Positions 8,624 through 15,837 of a DNA stretch of 41,205 nucleotides are shown here, piece by piece. The notes beneath the pieces were generated by a model. That model made no database searches. It saw only the letters and a list, made by a program, of their open reading frames with translations, and had not been told where the DNA came from. Every line of letters begins with the position of its first letter. Positions within the stretch are counted from its first letter, which is position 1. The stretch is from Candidatus Zhuqueibacterota bacterium. Lineage in GTDB: Bacteria; Zhuqueibacterota; Zhuqueibacteria; Zhuqueibacterales; Zhuqueibacteraceae. A program made the position numbers and the translations under genes. Location of the stretch: contig JAKEEU010000324.1 of the NCBI GenBank assembly GCA_022616415.1, positions 1-41,205 on the forward strand, in the 5' to 3' direction.

Positions 8624-8716
8624 ATGACAGAAAGATAGAGGACAGAAAAATGCTTACCTTCTGCTCCTTTGGCATGATGCTAAACATTATTTTTCTGACC
8701 TACATTTTTCTGTCAT
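8624..8716. repeat. GACAGAAAAATG-type palindromic repeat
   Basis: ATGACAGAAAGAT and GGACAGAAAAATG (8624-8652) are mirrored by CATTATTTTTCTGACC and CATTTTTCTGTCAT (8687-8716), an imperfect inverted repeat of about 30 bp per arm built from a ~13-base unit. It lies between adaptor and permease and could form a stem in their shared mRNA. A structurally similar element with the unit GGCAGAATNATT is at 13921-13988. Confidence 0.6.
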
Positions 8717-8742
8717 AGCTTTTGTTCAAACCAATTGCTAGT

Positions 8743-9822
8743 TTAGTTTTGTTGTGGGGTCGCTGAAATCGGCATCACCTTCGCGCCGGGAAAAAGTTTT
8801 TGATGACCCGCGCGAACCACCATCGTGCCGGCCGCAAGTCCGTTGATAACCTCCACCTTCTCGCGCAAGCGCGTGCCAAGCTCCACCGGCGTTCTGGCCA
8901 CCGTACTGTCGGCTTGAATGACGAATACCAACGCTTGATTGCCTTCGACAAAAACCGCCTCGCTGGGAATGACCAGCGCATTCTCTCGCTCGCTCAAAAC
9001 CACCGTCACATTCGCCGACATACCGGGACGAAACTTGCCGCCGGGATTGTCGATGCGCGCGATGATTTTGGCGCGTCGCGTAGCTTGATCGACGATCGGC
9101 TCAATTACCTCCACGCGTCCGGTCAATTCATAACCGGGATAGGCAGTCGTGGAAACTTTCACTGCTCCGCCGCGCTGCAAATTGGAATAGTAGCGCTCGG
9201 GTGCGGAGAACGTTACGCGGAGCTGTTGAATTTGTGCGAGATCAGTAATCGCTGACCCGCCGCGCAGAAACGCGCCGGGACTTACGTGGCGAGCGCCCGC
9301 AATGCCGGAGAACGGCGCGACGATTCGCGTCTTTTGCAAACGCGCACGAATCACCGCGAGGTCGGCCTCTGCAACTTTTAGCGCGGCGGCGGCGTCATCC
9401 AAGCCCTGCGCCGTGCCGAGGCCTTCGTCCGTGATGTTTTTGATGCGGTCGTAACTGACTTTTCGCTGGTTGAGAATCGCCTCGGCTCTAGTCTCTTCCG
9501 CGCGCAGTTGCACGTCATCCAACTGCGCGATCAATCCGCCTTTGGCAATCGCTTCGCCTTCACGAAACGGTAGACTGATCACGGTCGCGTCGATTTCCGA
9601 GACGACGGTAATCGCGTCGACGGCTTCAATCGTGCCTACGGCTTCGAACGGATCGGTTACCGTGCTTTGAGTCACCGTTGCCGTTTCCACCGGCATCGGC
9701 GGCATTTGAAAACCACCTTGGGCTTCCTGCTGTGAGCAGCTTGTGGTTACAAGAGAAATTAAAATGAACACCGCGGCTAACAGGAAACTGCCTGTTGCTT
9801 TCCATCTTGCATAATGCGTCAT
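8743..9822 (-). CDS. RND periplasmic adaptor (membrane fusion protein)
   Basis: A 359-residue HlyD/AcrA-type adaptor linking the RND permease to an outer-membrane channel. Seen: an N-terminal membrane segment (residues ~11-28) ending LVTTSC, a possible but non-canonical lipobox with Cys29; the lipoyl half-motif EAVGTIEAVDAITVVSEI; a coiled hairpin rich in Ala/Glu/Leu (residues ~105-165); the second lipoyl half RIVAPFSGIAGARHVSPGAF; and the beta-barrel segment GKFRPGMSANVTV. It precedes the permease on the same strand. AGGAAAGGACAGG lies upstream of the ATG. The short helical hairpin is typical of adaptors in this pump group. Confidence 0.93.
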   Translation of the reverse strand: MTHYARWKATGSFLLAAVFILISLVTTSCSQQEAQGGFQMPPMPVETATVTQSTVTDPFEAVGTIEAVDAITVVSEIDATVISLPFREGEAIAKGGLIAQLDDVQLRAEETRAEAILNQRKVSYDRIKNITDEGLGTAQGLDDAAAALKVAEADLAVIRARLQKTRIVAPFSGIAGARHVSPGAFLRGGSAITDLAQIQQLRVTFSAPERYYSNLQRGGAVKVSTTAYPGYELTGRVEVIEPIVDQATRRAKIIARIDNPGGKFRPGMSANVTVVLSERENALVIPSEAVFVEGNQALVFVIQADSTVARTPVELGTRLREKVEVINGLAAGTMVVRAGHQKLFPGAKVMPISATPQQN

Positions 9823-9871
9823 GCTAGGCCTGTCCTTTCCTTAAAAAGTGAAATCAAAGTAAAATTGCTCT

Positions 9872-10048
9872 TCAATACACGATGTGATCGATGTAGAGCG
9901 CTATCTTTCCATCCAAAGTTTTGTGATCACACTGGGTACACAATTGCGCCGGCACACTTTTGACTTGAATGCGCAATCCGTTGCGATTGAAATTGACATC
10001 GGTGGTACCGGAAATCATGGTGGAACGGCATTTTGAGCAAGTCTTCAT
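9872..10048 (-). CDS. YgiT-type zinc finger protein, orphan
   Basis: A 58-residue ORF beginning MKTCSKCRSTMISGTTDVNF and ending YIDHIVY. It carries two zinc-ligand pairs, C4-x2-C7 and C37-x2-C40, with the family phrase VPAQLCTQC just before the second pair. This is the N-terminal MqsA/YgiT zinc finger, usually the antitoxin-side partner of a small toxin (MqsR or DUF4258 type). No partner is adjacent: the RND adaptor follows by ~50 bases and the AraC regulator precedes it. No Shine-Dalgarno is obvious. A stop codon four codons upstream fixes the start. Confidence 0.7.
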   Translation of the reverse strand: MKTCSKCRSTMISGTTDVNFNRNGLRIQVKSVPAQLCTQCDHKTLDGKIALYIDHIVY

Positions 10049-10153
10049 GGCATAAAGTAACTAAATTTTCTCTCAAAATCAAGCCATCATCCCATCCTTT
10101 CATGCACCGCAATAATTACTTCTATAAAATAGCATAAACCGAGCTTCACTCAA

Positions 10154-11113
10154 TCATAATACGCCGATGGCGCCATTCTGCCCCTCTCGGCGATACGTAC
10201 CCGGCGCCACGCCCATCTCGCGTTTGAACGCTTTGCTGAACGAGGCTTCGGACTCATAACCCACATACGTCGCAACCTCGGAAATGGTTGCTTGGCCTTG
10301 GCGCAAGATGTCGCCGGCTTTGAGCATTCGCCACTTGGTGACATACGCTAACGGCGGCACACCGGCTAATTGGGCGAATCGCATTGAAAACGCGGTACGC
10401 GACATGTTTACTTGCGACGCCAGCTCCGCAACCGTCCACGGGTGGTTGGGCTGTTCGTGGATCAATTCGAATGCTTTTCCAAGATGTGGGTCCGCCATCG
10501 CGCGCAGCCAGCCGGCTTTGCCATCGCATTCTCCGGCGTGCTCGGCAATGTGCGCCCGCAAAATTTGGATGAAGAGCATGTCGGTGAGACGCGACGCCAT
10601 GATTTGCGCGCCGGGATTTTTCGAGTTCGTCTCCGCGGCCATCCACTTCAACGTCGTGTCCAGCCACGGCACCACCTGACCCTGCTCGCCATGGATATGA
10701 ATGAGCGGCGGCAAAGTCGAGAGAAACGGCTTCGACGTTTGATTCTCAAAAATGAAGTGCCCCGCCACCATCGCCGTCAGCGAGCCGCCGCCGCCGTGCT
10801 GGAACGAGCGATGGCCGTCACACTTGGGACAGGCTTTGACAAGCTCCTCAAGCGGTACAATCGGGCTGTCGAGACGGTCGCGCAAGACATGGGCATCACC
10901 ATGCGAAAGCATCAGCAAATCTCCGCCTGCCAGCGAGACCGGCGATTTATACCCATCGACTTCAAGATAGCAACTCCCTCTTGTCATCACATAAAAGATG
11001 GCAAGGTCATTTTGCGCCGGCACGCGAATGCCCCATGGCGTCGTCAGCTCCGTGCAAAAGTGGACGGCGCTATGTAAGTGTACAGTGTTGAGCACATCTG
11101 TGAGGACATCCAT
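10154..11113 (-). CDS. AraC family regulator with cupin sensor
   Basis: A 319-residue transcription factor. The N-terminal cupin (Cupin_6-like, residues ~1-195) has AIFYVMTRGSCYLEVDG, then GGDLLMLSHGDAHVL, and an unusual CPKCDGHRS motif that could bind metal or respond to thiols. The C-terminal AraC DNA-binding domain has both helix-turn-helix units (WTVAELASQVNMSRTAFSMRF and ATISEVATYVGYESEASFSKAF) and the closing FKREMGVAPGTYRR. It is divergent from the reductase-DoxX operon with back-to-back promoters (11136-11196). In many genomes this regulator type sits beside such reductases, so control of the neighbour and of itself is the natural inference. Confidence 0.9.
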   Translation of the reverse strand: MDVLTDVLNTVHLHSAVHFCTELTTPWGIRVPAQNDLAIFYVMTRGSCYLEVDGYKSPVSLAGGDLLMLSHGDAHVLRDRLDSPIVPLEELVKACPKCDGHRSFQHGGGGSLTAMVAGHFIFENQTSKPFLSTLPPLIHIHGEQGQVVPWLDTTLKWMAAETNSKNPGAQIMASRLTDMLFIQILRAHIAEHAGECDGKAGWLRAMADPHLGKAFELIHEQPNHPWTVAELASQVNMSRTAFSMRFAQLAGVPPLAYVTKWRMLKAGDILRQGQATISEVATYVGYESEASFSKAFKREMGVAPGTYRREGQNGAIGVL

Positions 11114-11135
11114 TTCTATTTTTCTTTAGTTTTGA

Positions 11136-11164
11136 ACGATAAGACATAAAATATGAGTTTTCAA
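11136..11164 (-). promoter_or_regulatory. Promoter of the AraC gene
   Basis: On the minus strand TTGAAA (11164-11159), 17 bases, then TATCGT (11141-11136), about 20 bases before the ATG at 11113. The -35 box is one arm of the palindrome TTTTCAA-ACA-TTGAAAA (11158-11174), whose other arm is the -35 of the opposite promoter. Confidence 0.45.
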
Positions 11165-11167
11165 ACA

Positions 11168-11196
11168 TTGAAAATTCAAAATAAGCGCCTTATAAT
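11168..11196 (+). promoter_or_regulatory. Promoter of the reductase-DoxX operon
   Basis: TTGAAA (11168-11173), exactly 17 bases, then a perfect TATAAT (11191-11196), the best sigma70-like match in the window. The leader to the ATG is ~50 bases and includes AAGGAG. The palindrome 11158-11174 spans both -35 boxes and is a plausible operator. Confidence 0.6.
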
Positions 11197-11252
11197 ATAC
11201 AGTAGAAATTTTTAGATTGCAAGAGAATTTTACCCAAAATAAGGAGAAAACC

Positions 11253-12116
11253 ATGATTTTAATCACAGGTGCAAACGGATATTTGGGTGGCGCGACCATC
11301 GATTTTCTGTTGAAGAAAATGAAACCCAGCCAAATTGCAGGAATGGTCCGCGACCCACGAAAAGCTGAAAACCTGCGGGCAAAAGGCATTGTCGTGCGGC
11401 AGGGTGACTACTATGACAGGGCTTCGATGAAAAAGGCTTTCGCCGGTGTCAAAACGCTGGCGCTGATCTCTTCAGGCTCAATTGAGGGCCGGACCAAACA
11501 GCACACAGATGCCATCGACGCAGCCAAGAAAGCCGGCGCGCAGCACCTCATCTACACCAGCGTGCTGAACCCGTCTCCAACGCCCTATTTCACGCCGATC
11601 ATCGACCATTACGAGACCGAAGAATACCTCAAAGCCTCCGGCGTGGCGTACACAATACTTCGCAACGCCTGGTACATGGATATCATTCCGATGTTCATCG
11701 GAGATGCGCTGCAAAGTGGCAAGATCTTTCTTGCTGCCGGTAACGGCAAAGCCGGTTTCGCCAGCCGCATCGATATGGCGGAAGCATTGGCAAATGTGCT
11801 TGCAAGTGAAGGCCACGAGGGCAAAACGTATGATATCGCCCCGAATACGGCGTACGGTTTTAAGGATATCGCCACCGCCTTGAGCGAAGCCCTCGGCAAG
11901 CCTATCGAGTATGTCGATATTCCGACCGAAGCGATGAAGGAGGGAATGAAAAAAGGCGGACTCGATGCAGCCACTATCGAAATGACCGTGAGTGTCGTCG
12001 AGTCCATCAAACACAATGAGCTGAATGTCCCGAGCTACGATCTCGAGAAACTGTTGGGCCGAAAGCCGGCTTCGCTCGTTGAGTTTTTCCGTAGCGCCTT
12101 CGCGCAAAAGAATTAA
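11253..12116 (+). CDS. NmrA-like SDR family NAD(P)-binding oxidoreductase
   Basis: A 287-residue atypical short-chain dehydrogenase close to the YtfG/QOR2 and NmrA-like group, which bind NADPH and reduce quinones or sense redox state. The Rossmann start is MILITGANGYLGGATIDFLL with the GxxGxxG loop. RDPRKAENLRAKGI is the expected second-strand region, and YTSVLNPSPTPYF and YTILRNAWYMDIIP are family landmarks. AAGGAG lies seven bases upstream of the ATG, so 12 upstream codons are excluded. It is followed after 41 bases by a DoxX gene and is divergent from the AraC regulator. The substrate is unproven. Confidence 0.9.
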   Translation: MILITGANGYLGGATIDFLLKKMKPSQIAGMVRDPRKAENLRAKGIVVRQGDYYDRASMKKAFAGVKTLALISSGSIEGRTKQHTDAIDAAKKAGAQHLIYTSVLNPSPTPYFTPIIDHYETEEYLKASGVAYTILRNAWYMDIIPMFIGDALQSGKIFLAAGNGKAGFASRIDMAEALANVLASEGHEGKTYDIAPNTAYGFKDIATALSEALGKPIEYVDIPTEAMKEGMKKGGLDAATIEMTVSVVESIKHNELNVPSYDLEKLLGRKPASLVEFFRSAFAQKN

Positions 12117-12157
12117 CCGGATTTCCAACAAAATTCAAAATAAAGAAAGGCTGAATC

Positions 12158-12610
12158 ATGAAGTACACCGTATTGTTCGGGAGAATCTTATTTTCGTTGA
12201 TTTTTGTCATGAGCTTTTTCGGCCATTTTTCGGAGCAGGTGATCAGATATGCTGCCGCGCAAGGTGTGCTGCTGGCTTCGATCACAGTTCCTCTGTCCGG
12301 AGTTATTGCGCTGTTGGGAGGTCTCAGCGTGGCGTTGGGGTACAAAGCCAAATGGGGCGCGTGGCTGCTGGTGTTGTTCCTCGTGCCGGTCACATTTATG
12401 ATGCACAATTTCTGGGCAGTACAAGACCCGATGATGGCCCAGATGCACCAGGCGATGTTCATGAAGAACCTTTCGATGCTGGGTGGCGCGCTGCTCATCT
12501 CCTATTTTGGCGCCGGCCTGCTAAGCTTGGACGCTCGGCTGCAAGCACGTTCGGTGCTACATGCGCCACGCGAAAAAACGAAACGTCCTGCCGCGGTCGT
12601 GACCACATGA
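12158..12610 (+). CDS. DoxX family membrane protein
   Basis: A 150-residue protein with four predicted membrane helices (residues ~4-20, 36-58, 66-84, 104-124), the DoxX fold linked to quinone/thiosulfate metabolism and oxidative stress. Landmarks are FGRILFSLIFVMSFFGHF at the start, LGYKAKWGAWLLVLFLVPVTFMMHNFW, and MHQAMFMKNLSMLGGALL. A basic cytoplasmic tail (APREKTKRPAAV) ends it. Cotranscription with the reductase fits a quinone/redox stress role, inferred from context. Confidence 0.88.
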   Translation: MKYTVLFGRILFSLIFVMSFFGHFSEQVIRYAAAQGVLLASITVPLSGVIALLGGLSVALGYKAKWGAWLLVLFLVPVTFMMHNFWAVQDPMMAQMHQAMFMKNLSMLGGALLISYFGAGLLSLDARLQARSVLHAPREKTKRPAAVVTT

Positions 12611-12713
12611 AAGGGCTTGTCATCGAAACAGCAAGGCGCTTTATGCTCAGAACAAATCGTGATCTTTGTGGTTTAACGAATATCGGTTTGCTTGCAGTTT
12701 GTAACAATAAAAA

Positions 12714-12749
12714 ATCTTACGCCTTACGTTTTACGCATTACGCATAATG
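12714..12749. repeat. TTACG-rich intergenic repeat
   Basis: Short degenerate run of CTTACGCCTTACGTTTTACG, then CATTACGCATAAT. A diverged relative (CGCAAAACGTTATACGTAAG and CTATGCGCAT) lies at 13478-13517. It encodes the last few residues and the stop of the UBP zinc-finger gene. Confidence 0.4.
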
Positions 12750-12940
12750 GCATGGCCGGTGGCGTGAAAATGTTTGGTCGCGTGCTTGCCGGGCGAGGAA
12801 TCGCAGCAACCGATGTGGCCGCAGCTTAAACACATACGCAGGTGTAGCCATCTGCCGCCGGTGTGCAAACACTCCTCACAGCCCTGCGTGCTCGGCGTCA
12901 CTTCGCGGACTTGATCGAGATGCGAGCATTTTGTTGCCAT
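12731..12940 (-). CDS. UBP-type zinc finger protein, C-terminally shortened
   Basis: A 69-residue ZnF-UBP domain (the fold that binds the free tail of ubiquitin in eukaryotes; bacterial copies are of unknown role). The zinc ligands are present: CSHL near the N-terminus, CEEC, CLSCGHIGCC, and HATKHFHATGH. The family normally continues after HATGH for 15-25 residues with a WxWC-type strand. Here it stops at IMRNA, encoded by the TTACG-rich repeat. The start has GAGGAG about 10 bases upstream. It lies downstream of the CDGSH gene on the same strand, separated by a palindrome. It may be functional but truncated. Confidence 0.75.
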   Translation of the reverse strand: MATKCSHLDQVREVTPSTQGCEECLHTGGRWLHLRMCLSCGHIGCCDSSPGKHATKHFHATGHAIMRNA

Positions 12941-12962
12941 GCTTTGCTCCTCAAGAGAATGC

Positions 12963-13026
12963 GAAGTCGGACTTGGGCAGCGAGATTTTCTCAATTTGAG
13001 AAATGGTTGTGCCCAAGTCCGACTTC
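12963..13026. repeat. Large perfect palindrome, GTCGGACTTG arms
   Basis: A perfect 17-bp inverted repeat: GAAGTCGGACTTGGGCA (12963-12979) and its complement (13010-13026). Inside is a second hairpin (TTCTC AATTT GAGAA). It belongs to the same family as 5427-5467. It lies between the CDGSH stop and the UBP ribosome site and could act as an attenuating stem. Confidence 0.7.
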
Positions 13027-13037
13027 ACCAAACTGAA

Positions 13038-13466
13038 TTAGTTTGAATCACTGAATCCAACCCGCGAATGGCTGCCGTCGCAAAACGGTTTGTTCTTCGA
13101 CCCGCCGCACCGGCAAAGCGCGACGCGGGTATCTTCGAGAATGATGCTGCCATCCGGCGAAGTGAGCACGATGTCGCCGTGAATATAAAGCGGGCCGTTC
13201 GGCGACACCCGAATCATATTTTCGTCCGGTATGGTTTCGGGTCTTCCTTCATCCTTGCGCTCGAAGTGCAGCGCGCCGGTCGGACAACGCATCACGACGG
13301 CGGCGATTTCATCCGCCGCCGCGCCCTCCGGCTGAATCCAGCGCCGCTCGTTGCGCTTGAAAACTACCGGCAGACCATGCACGCATTCCTCGGCGTGAAT
13401 GCACCGCTTGACGTCGTAGCGAACGATGATTTTATCGCCGGCGTATTCGTGAATTTTGGCGGCCAT
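13038..13466 (-). CDS. CDGSH Fe-S protein with N-terminal Fer4_19 domain
   Basis: A 142-residue two-domain iron-sulfur protein. The N-terminal half (residues ~5-75) has RCIHAEECVHGLPVVF and VVMRCPTGAL, the divergent mono-cluster ferredoxin-like Fer4_19 pattern. The C-terminal half carries the CDGSH 2Fe-2S motif CRCGGSKNKPFCDGSHSRVGF, with three Cys and one His ligand, as in mitoNEET-type proteins. Such fusions are common in bacteria and are thought to work in redox or iron handling. The start MAAKIHEY is chosen over five upstream codons. Confidence 0.9.
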   Translation of the reverse strand: MAAKIHEYAGDKIIVRYDVKRCIHAEECVHGLPVVFKRNERRWIQPEGAAADEIAAVVMRCPTGALHFERKDEGRPETIPDENMIRVSPNGPLYIHGDIVLTSPDGSIILEDTRVALCRCGGSKNKPFCDGSHSRVGFSDSN

Positions 13467-13525
13467 AAACGTAACTCGCAAAACGTTATACGTAAGATTG
13501 GTTGCGCTATGCGCATTATCTTTTG

Positions 13526-13858
13526 CTAAAACACGCGTACACCAAGCGGCACCTCGTGATCCGGACTAAGAAGAGTAACTCGGCCCTCTTGATCCGGAAC
13601 GCCCAGTACCAAAACTTCCGACATGAAATCAGCGATTTGCTTCGGCGGGAAGTTGGTGACGGCAATGACTTGCTTGCCGATCAACGCCTCCGGTTGGTCA
13701 AAAGCAGTGAGCTGCGCGCTCGACTGCTTGATGCCCAGTTCTCCGAAATCAATCCAAAGCTTGTAAGCGGGTTTGCGCGCCTTGGAGAAAATTTCGACTC
13801 GCGCAATTCTGCCCACCCGCATTTCGACTTTGTCGAAATCAGCGTAAGCAATAGCCAT
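13526..13858 (-). CDS. csaA: CsaA-like tRNA-binding (OB-fold) protein
   Basis: A 110-residue protein covering the whole tRNA-binding OB fold found at the MetRS C-terminus and in the dimeric chaperone-like CsaA. Landmarks: DFDKVEMRVGRIARVE, AYKLWIDFGELGIKQSSAQLTA, and the GKQVIAVTNFPPKQIADFMSEVLVLG core. The length matches stand-alone CsaA (~110), not a synthetase fragment. GAGAG lies ~10 bases upstream of the chosen ATG. CsaA assists protein export in Bacillus; the role here is not tested. A palindrome lies just upstream. Confidence 0.92.
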   Translation of the reverse strand: MAIAYADFDKVEMRVGRIARVEIFSKARKPAYKLWIDFGELGIKQSSAQLTAFDQPEALIGKQVIAVTNFPPKQIADFMSEVLVLGVPDQEGRVTLLSPDHEVPLGVRVF

Positions 13859-13920
13859 TGAAACTTTACTCTCAATCAATAGACATGTTCCCCAAAAAGG
13901 CAAAACGGCTAAAAGCCTTC

Positions 13921-13988
13921 AAAGGCAGAATGATTGTTTGGCAGAATAATTTTTTAATCATTCTGCCGAGTCATTATTCTGCCTTTGA
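13921..13988. repeat. GGCAGAATNATT palindromic repeat
   Basis: Nested inverted repeat with four copies of GGCAGAATNATT or its complement. The outer arms are CAAAGGCAGAATGAT (from 13921) and ATCATTATTCTGCC plus TTTG (to 13988). The inner arms are GGCAGAATAATT and AATCATTCTGCC. It is the same design as the 8624-8716 element with a different unit. It lies between OsmC and CsaA. Confidence 0.65.
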
Positions 13989-14023
13989 AAATCTTCCCGC
14001 TCGTATAGTTTTTCTGGGTAATA

Positions 14024-14446
14024 CTACTCGAGCTTGGCGTCGAGCGTAATGTTGGCGTTCAAAAGCCGCGAGACCGGACATGTCGCTTTGGCGTCTGCTG
14101 CAAGCTCTTCAAATTTCGCACGGTCAATGCCCGGGACTTTCGCCACGAGTTCGAGGTGACTGGTGGTGATCGTCCAATTCCCTTCCACCTGCTCCAGCGT
14201 TACCTTCGCGCGTGCGCTCAATTTATCCGGCGTAAAACCGGCGCGGCCGAGTTTGCCCGAAAGCGCCATGGCAAAACAACCGGCGTGCGCCGCCGCGATC
14301 AATTCTTCCGGATTCGTTCCCGGCTCGTTTTCAAATCGTTTCGCAAATGAATAAGGCACGTCTTTGAACACACCACTTGCGGCGGAAAGCGTGCCTTTGC
14401 CTTCTTTCAAAGTCCCCTGCCAAACAGCGGAAGCTTGTCGTTGCAT
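14024..14446 (-). CDS. OsmC family peroxidase
   Basis: A 140-residue OsmC/Ohr-fold thiol peroxidase that reduces organic hydroperoxides. The two catalytic cysteines are in AAHAGCFAMALSG and DAKATCPVSRLLNANI, with the supporting PGTNPEELIAAAHAGC glutamate. The N-terminal QASAVWQGTLKEGKGTLS and YSFAKRFENEPGT favour the OsmC branch over Ohr. AAGGAG precedes the ATG. It is probably its own transcript; neighbours on both sides (CsaA, VOC protein) are on the same strand with repeats or ~130-base gaps between. Confidence 0.92.
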   Translation of the reverse strand: MQRQASAVWQGTLKEGKGTLSAASGVFKDVPYSFAKRFENEPGTNPEELIAAAHAGCFAMALSGKLGRAGFTPDKLSARAKVTLEQVEGNWTITTSHLELVAKVPGIDRAKFEELAADAKATCPVSRLLNANITLDAKLE

Positions 14447-14578
14447 GATTTTGCTCCTTTCAAGGTTTAGTCATTGATGTTTGCAAAAAACAAAGAAAGA
14501 CGTCATTTTTATTATAATGACAAACCTTGAGAATGTCAAGAGCGCTTGCCGGCAACGGGTTCTTGCGCCTGTTGAGAT

Positions 14579-15466
14579 TTAATTTGACACGGCCACAATC
14601 TCCACCCCATTCCCGTCCTGATCGCGCGTTAAAATGGTTGATTGGCCCATAGCGGTGCTTTTATCCTCAAACGAAAAACCTGCGGCGCGGAGCCGTTCTT
14701 GCAAAATTCGCAACGTGTCAGGATCGGGTACACGAATCGAAAAGGAGAGCAGCCCGATTGCATTCGGCGGCGGAGGCGGCGCGCCTTTGCCGGCCCAGAT
14801 GTTCAATCCCACGTGGTGATGATAACCGCCCGCCGATATGAATAACGCCCCGGGATATGAACGCTGCGTGACGTCGAAGCCGAGCACGCCATGATAAAAC
14901 GCCTCGGCCCTTTGCAGATCCGAAACGTGCAAATGAACGTGGCCGATGTCGGCGCCGGGATGCACGCCTTCCCATGGCGCCGTATCTTTTTCCGCTTCGC
15001 GTCGCAGAGCTTCAACGTCCAGCGGATCGGTTGCCATTTCCACTGCGCCGTTGCGCCAACGCCATTGCTCGCGTGGCCGGTCGGTGTAAAGCTCGACGCC
15101 GTTGTTGTCGGGGTCGGCAAGGTAAAGCGCCTCGCTGACGAGATGATCCGCAAAGCCTTGAAACGGCCAGCCATTTTCAATCAAACGGCGAAAGACGCGC
15201 GCCAATTCCAGACGACTCGGAAAGCGAATGGCGGTGTGATAAAGACCGGTCGTGCGCGGCGGCTTGGGCCTGGCATCCGCCCGCGCCCTCAGCACAATAT
15301 GCGCCGGAAATTCTCCCGTTGCCGAGAGAATGGCGGTTTCGTTGTTGCGGCTGATCTCCTTGAAACCGACCAGCTTTTTATAGAAATTCAGCGCGCGCTC
15401 CAAATCCGCCACTTGCAAATGCGCGTGGCCAATCTGGGTCGCGGCGGGCAAACGGAATTCATTCAT
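14579..15466 (-). CDS. Two-domain VOC protein (CatE-like dioxygenase)
   Basis: A 295-residue protein with two vicinal-oxygen-chelate domains, resembling Bacillus CatE/YfiE extradiol dioxygenases. Domain 1 (~residues 8-125) begins IGHAHLQVADLERALNFYKK and ends GVELYTDRP. Domain 2 (~168-293) begins IGHVHLHVSDLQRAEAFYHG, has a second-ligand region YHHHVGLNIW, and ends DGNGVEIVAVS. The two His and the Glu expected for the metal site are therefore visible in both halves. AAGGAG precedes the ATG. Ring cleavage of a catechol is the family activity; the real substrate is unknown. Confidence 0.88.
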   Translation of the reverse strand: MNEFRLPAATQIGHAHLQVADLERALNFYKKLVGFKEISRNNETAILSATGEFPAHIVLRARADARPKPPRTTGLYHTAIRFPSRLELARVFRRLIENGWPFQGFADHLVSEALYLADPDNNGVELYTDRPREQWRWRNGAVEMATDPLDVEALRREAEKDTAPWEGVHPGADIGHVHLHVSDLQRAEAFYHGVLGFDVTQRSYPGALFISAGGYHHHVGLNIWAGKGAPPPPPNAIGLLSFSIRVPDPDTLRILQERLRAAGFSFEDKSTAMGQSTILTRDQDGNGVEIVAVSN

Positions 15467-15620
15467 GTTTGACACTCCTTCGGGCACGGCGCTTGTTCAT
15501 CAAATCAAACTTCAGTGCCCGCGAATTTATTCCTTATTCTGAAAATCCCTTGCAATCTTGAAATCTCTGCTGTATAATTAAATTAATAATTTTAAATTTT
15601 CATGGTGCTCTCGAGGTATC

Positions 15621-15736
15621 TCATAAATGAGGCTTTCGTAAAAAGTCACCGTAACCCAGTCGGCCCGACTGGACCGTGCGTAACTTTCCAGACCAGCGGT
15701 CTGGGTTACGACTTTTTGCGAACGGCTCATTGATGA
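15621..15736. repeat. MITE-sized inverted repeat, ~37-bp arms
   Basis: The left arm (15621-15659) and right arm (15701-15736) are nearly complementary; shared words are AAAAAGT, CGTAACCCAG, CAATGAG/AAATGAG and TCAT. The loop holds two further small palindromes (AGTCGGCCCGACT and CCAGACCAGCGGTCTGG). At 116 bases with no ORF, it has the size and form of a non-autonomous element or REP doublet. The 370-base gap 15467-15837 is otherwise occupied only by the next hairpin and the lipoprotein's leader. Confidence 0.65.
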
Positions 15737-15738
15737 AC

Positions 15739-15782
15739 CCAGCAGATAAAGCTTTTAACAGTTGGGTTCATTTATCTGCTGG
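15739..15782. repeat. Hairpin with alternative pairing
   Basis: CCAGCAGATAAA (15739-15750) pairs with TTTATCTGCTGG (15771-15782). Competing with it, ATGAACCCA (15733-15741) can pair with TGGGTTCAT (15763-15771). The two stems exclude each other. It lies 55 bases upstream of the lipoprotein operon, on the transcribed side, so a leader role is possible but untested. Confidence 0.5.
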
Positions 15783-15837
15783 CGATTAATTTTTTAAGCA
15801 AAATCAATCTCATTACAATCTCAGAGGAGGCGGTGCC

